31,427 nt of DNA from Glaciecola sp964621345. GTDB lineage: Bacteria; Pseudomonadota; Gammaproteobacteria; Enterobacterales; Alteromonadaceae. The stretch lies in assembly GCA_964621345.1 (NCBI GenBank), contig CAZUON010000044.1, positions 1 through 31,427 on the forward strand, in the 5' to 3' direction. A model generated the notes under the pieces. The model made no database searches. It was not told the DNA's origin and was given only the letters and a program-made list of their open reading frames with translations. A program made the position numbers and the translations under genes. Positions 31,377-31,427 of this stretch are shown one piece after another (within the stretch, counting starts at the first letter, position 1; the number at the start of each line of letters is the position of its first letter).

Positions 31377-31427
31377 TGGTGCCCGGGGCCGGACTTGAAC
31401 CGGCACACCATTACTGGCGAGGGATTT
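31377..31427 (-). tRNA. tRNA-Leu (probably UAA anticodon), 3' part
   Basis: Read on the minus strand, the end of the window gives the 3' half of a tRNA: the anticodon-stem 3' strand AAATCCCTCG, a long variable arm as in class II tRNAs, the T arm GCCGG-TTCAAGT-CCGGC, the acceptor strand CCCGGGC, discriminator A and an encoded CCA. The sequence after the anticodon matches E. coli tRNA-Leu(UAA) (AATCCCTCG). The anticodon itself is cut off by the window edge, so the isotype rests on this similarity. Confidence 0.9.

Noticed and set aside
1..31427. CRISPR arrays, rRNA genes or complete insertion sequences
   Set aside because: I saw no regularly spaced direct repeats, no rRNA-like sequence and no complete transposase gene.

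Overview
The window looks like chromosomal DNA of a marine gammaproteobacterium of the Alteromonadales (Alteromonas/Glaciecola/Shewanella neighbourhood). The evidence is the moderately AT-rich composition and above all the block ccoNOQP - ccoH - ccoI - ccoS - TauE/SafE-like gene - fnr - uspE - ttcA, an order I recall from Shewanella and Alteromonas relatives. No plasmid or phage genes are visible. The only mobile-element trace is a tiny possible IS3-type transposase remnant at the left edge.

Left part (1-4028): a gene-free 325-base stretch with three DnaA-box-like 9-mers, then three leftward genes: an orphan HsdM-type methylase whose catalytic NPPF motif reads APPF, a 234-residue protein of unknown function, and a PPK2 polyphosphate kinase. 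No hsdR or hsdS gene is present.

Middle-left (4320-12669): a patatin-like lipoprotein converges on a DUF481 outer-membrane protein. A Baeyer-Villiger-type monooxygenase is coupled to an alpha/beta hydrolase (oxidise a ketone to an ester, then hydrolyse it). A Kef-type antiporter with a nucleotide-binding domain follows. Next is a pair of bacterioferritin subunits with complementary active sites, behind a Fur-box-like site. A small membrane-anchored protein of unknown function diverges from ccoN.

Respiratory core (12697-22953): an FNR box precedes ccoNOQP, the cbb3 high-affinity oxidase. A terminator and a new promoter separate it from the assembly genes ccoH, ccoI (copper P-type ATPase) and ccoS and a TauE/SafE-like membrane protein. 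The Fe-S oxygen sensor fnr sits right behind them, so the regulator is encoded beside its probable target. After a strong terminator come uspE and ttcA (tRNA 2-thiocytidine synthesis, another Fe-S protein).

Right part (22987-31427): an RssA-type patatin runs rightward. Leftward genes follow in groups: (i) a membrane protein, a Bax-like glucosaminidase and a DUF2987-like secreted protein; (ii) an overlapping trio of sulfotransferase, mercaptopyruvate-type sulfurtransferase and LysE-type exporter; (iii) a glycosyltransferase, a small lipoprotein and an 85-residue protein. The window ends inside a leftward tRNA-Leu gene with a clear terminator. The observations I rate highest are the catalytically altered orphan HsdM with its unknown partner, the split-function bacterioferritin pair, the DnaA-box cluster, the sulfur/glycan trio, and the terminator that contains the ttcA promoter.
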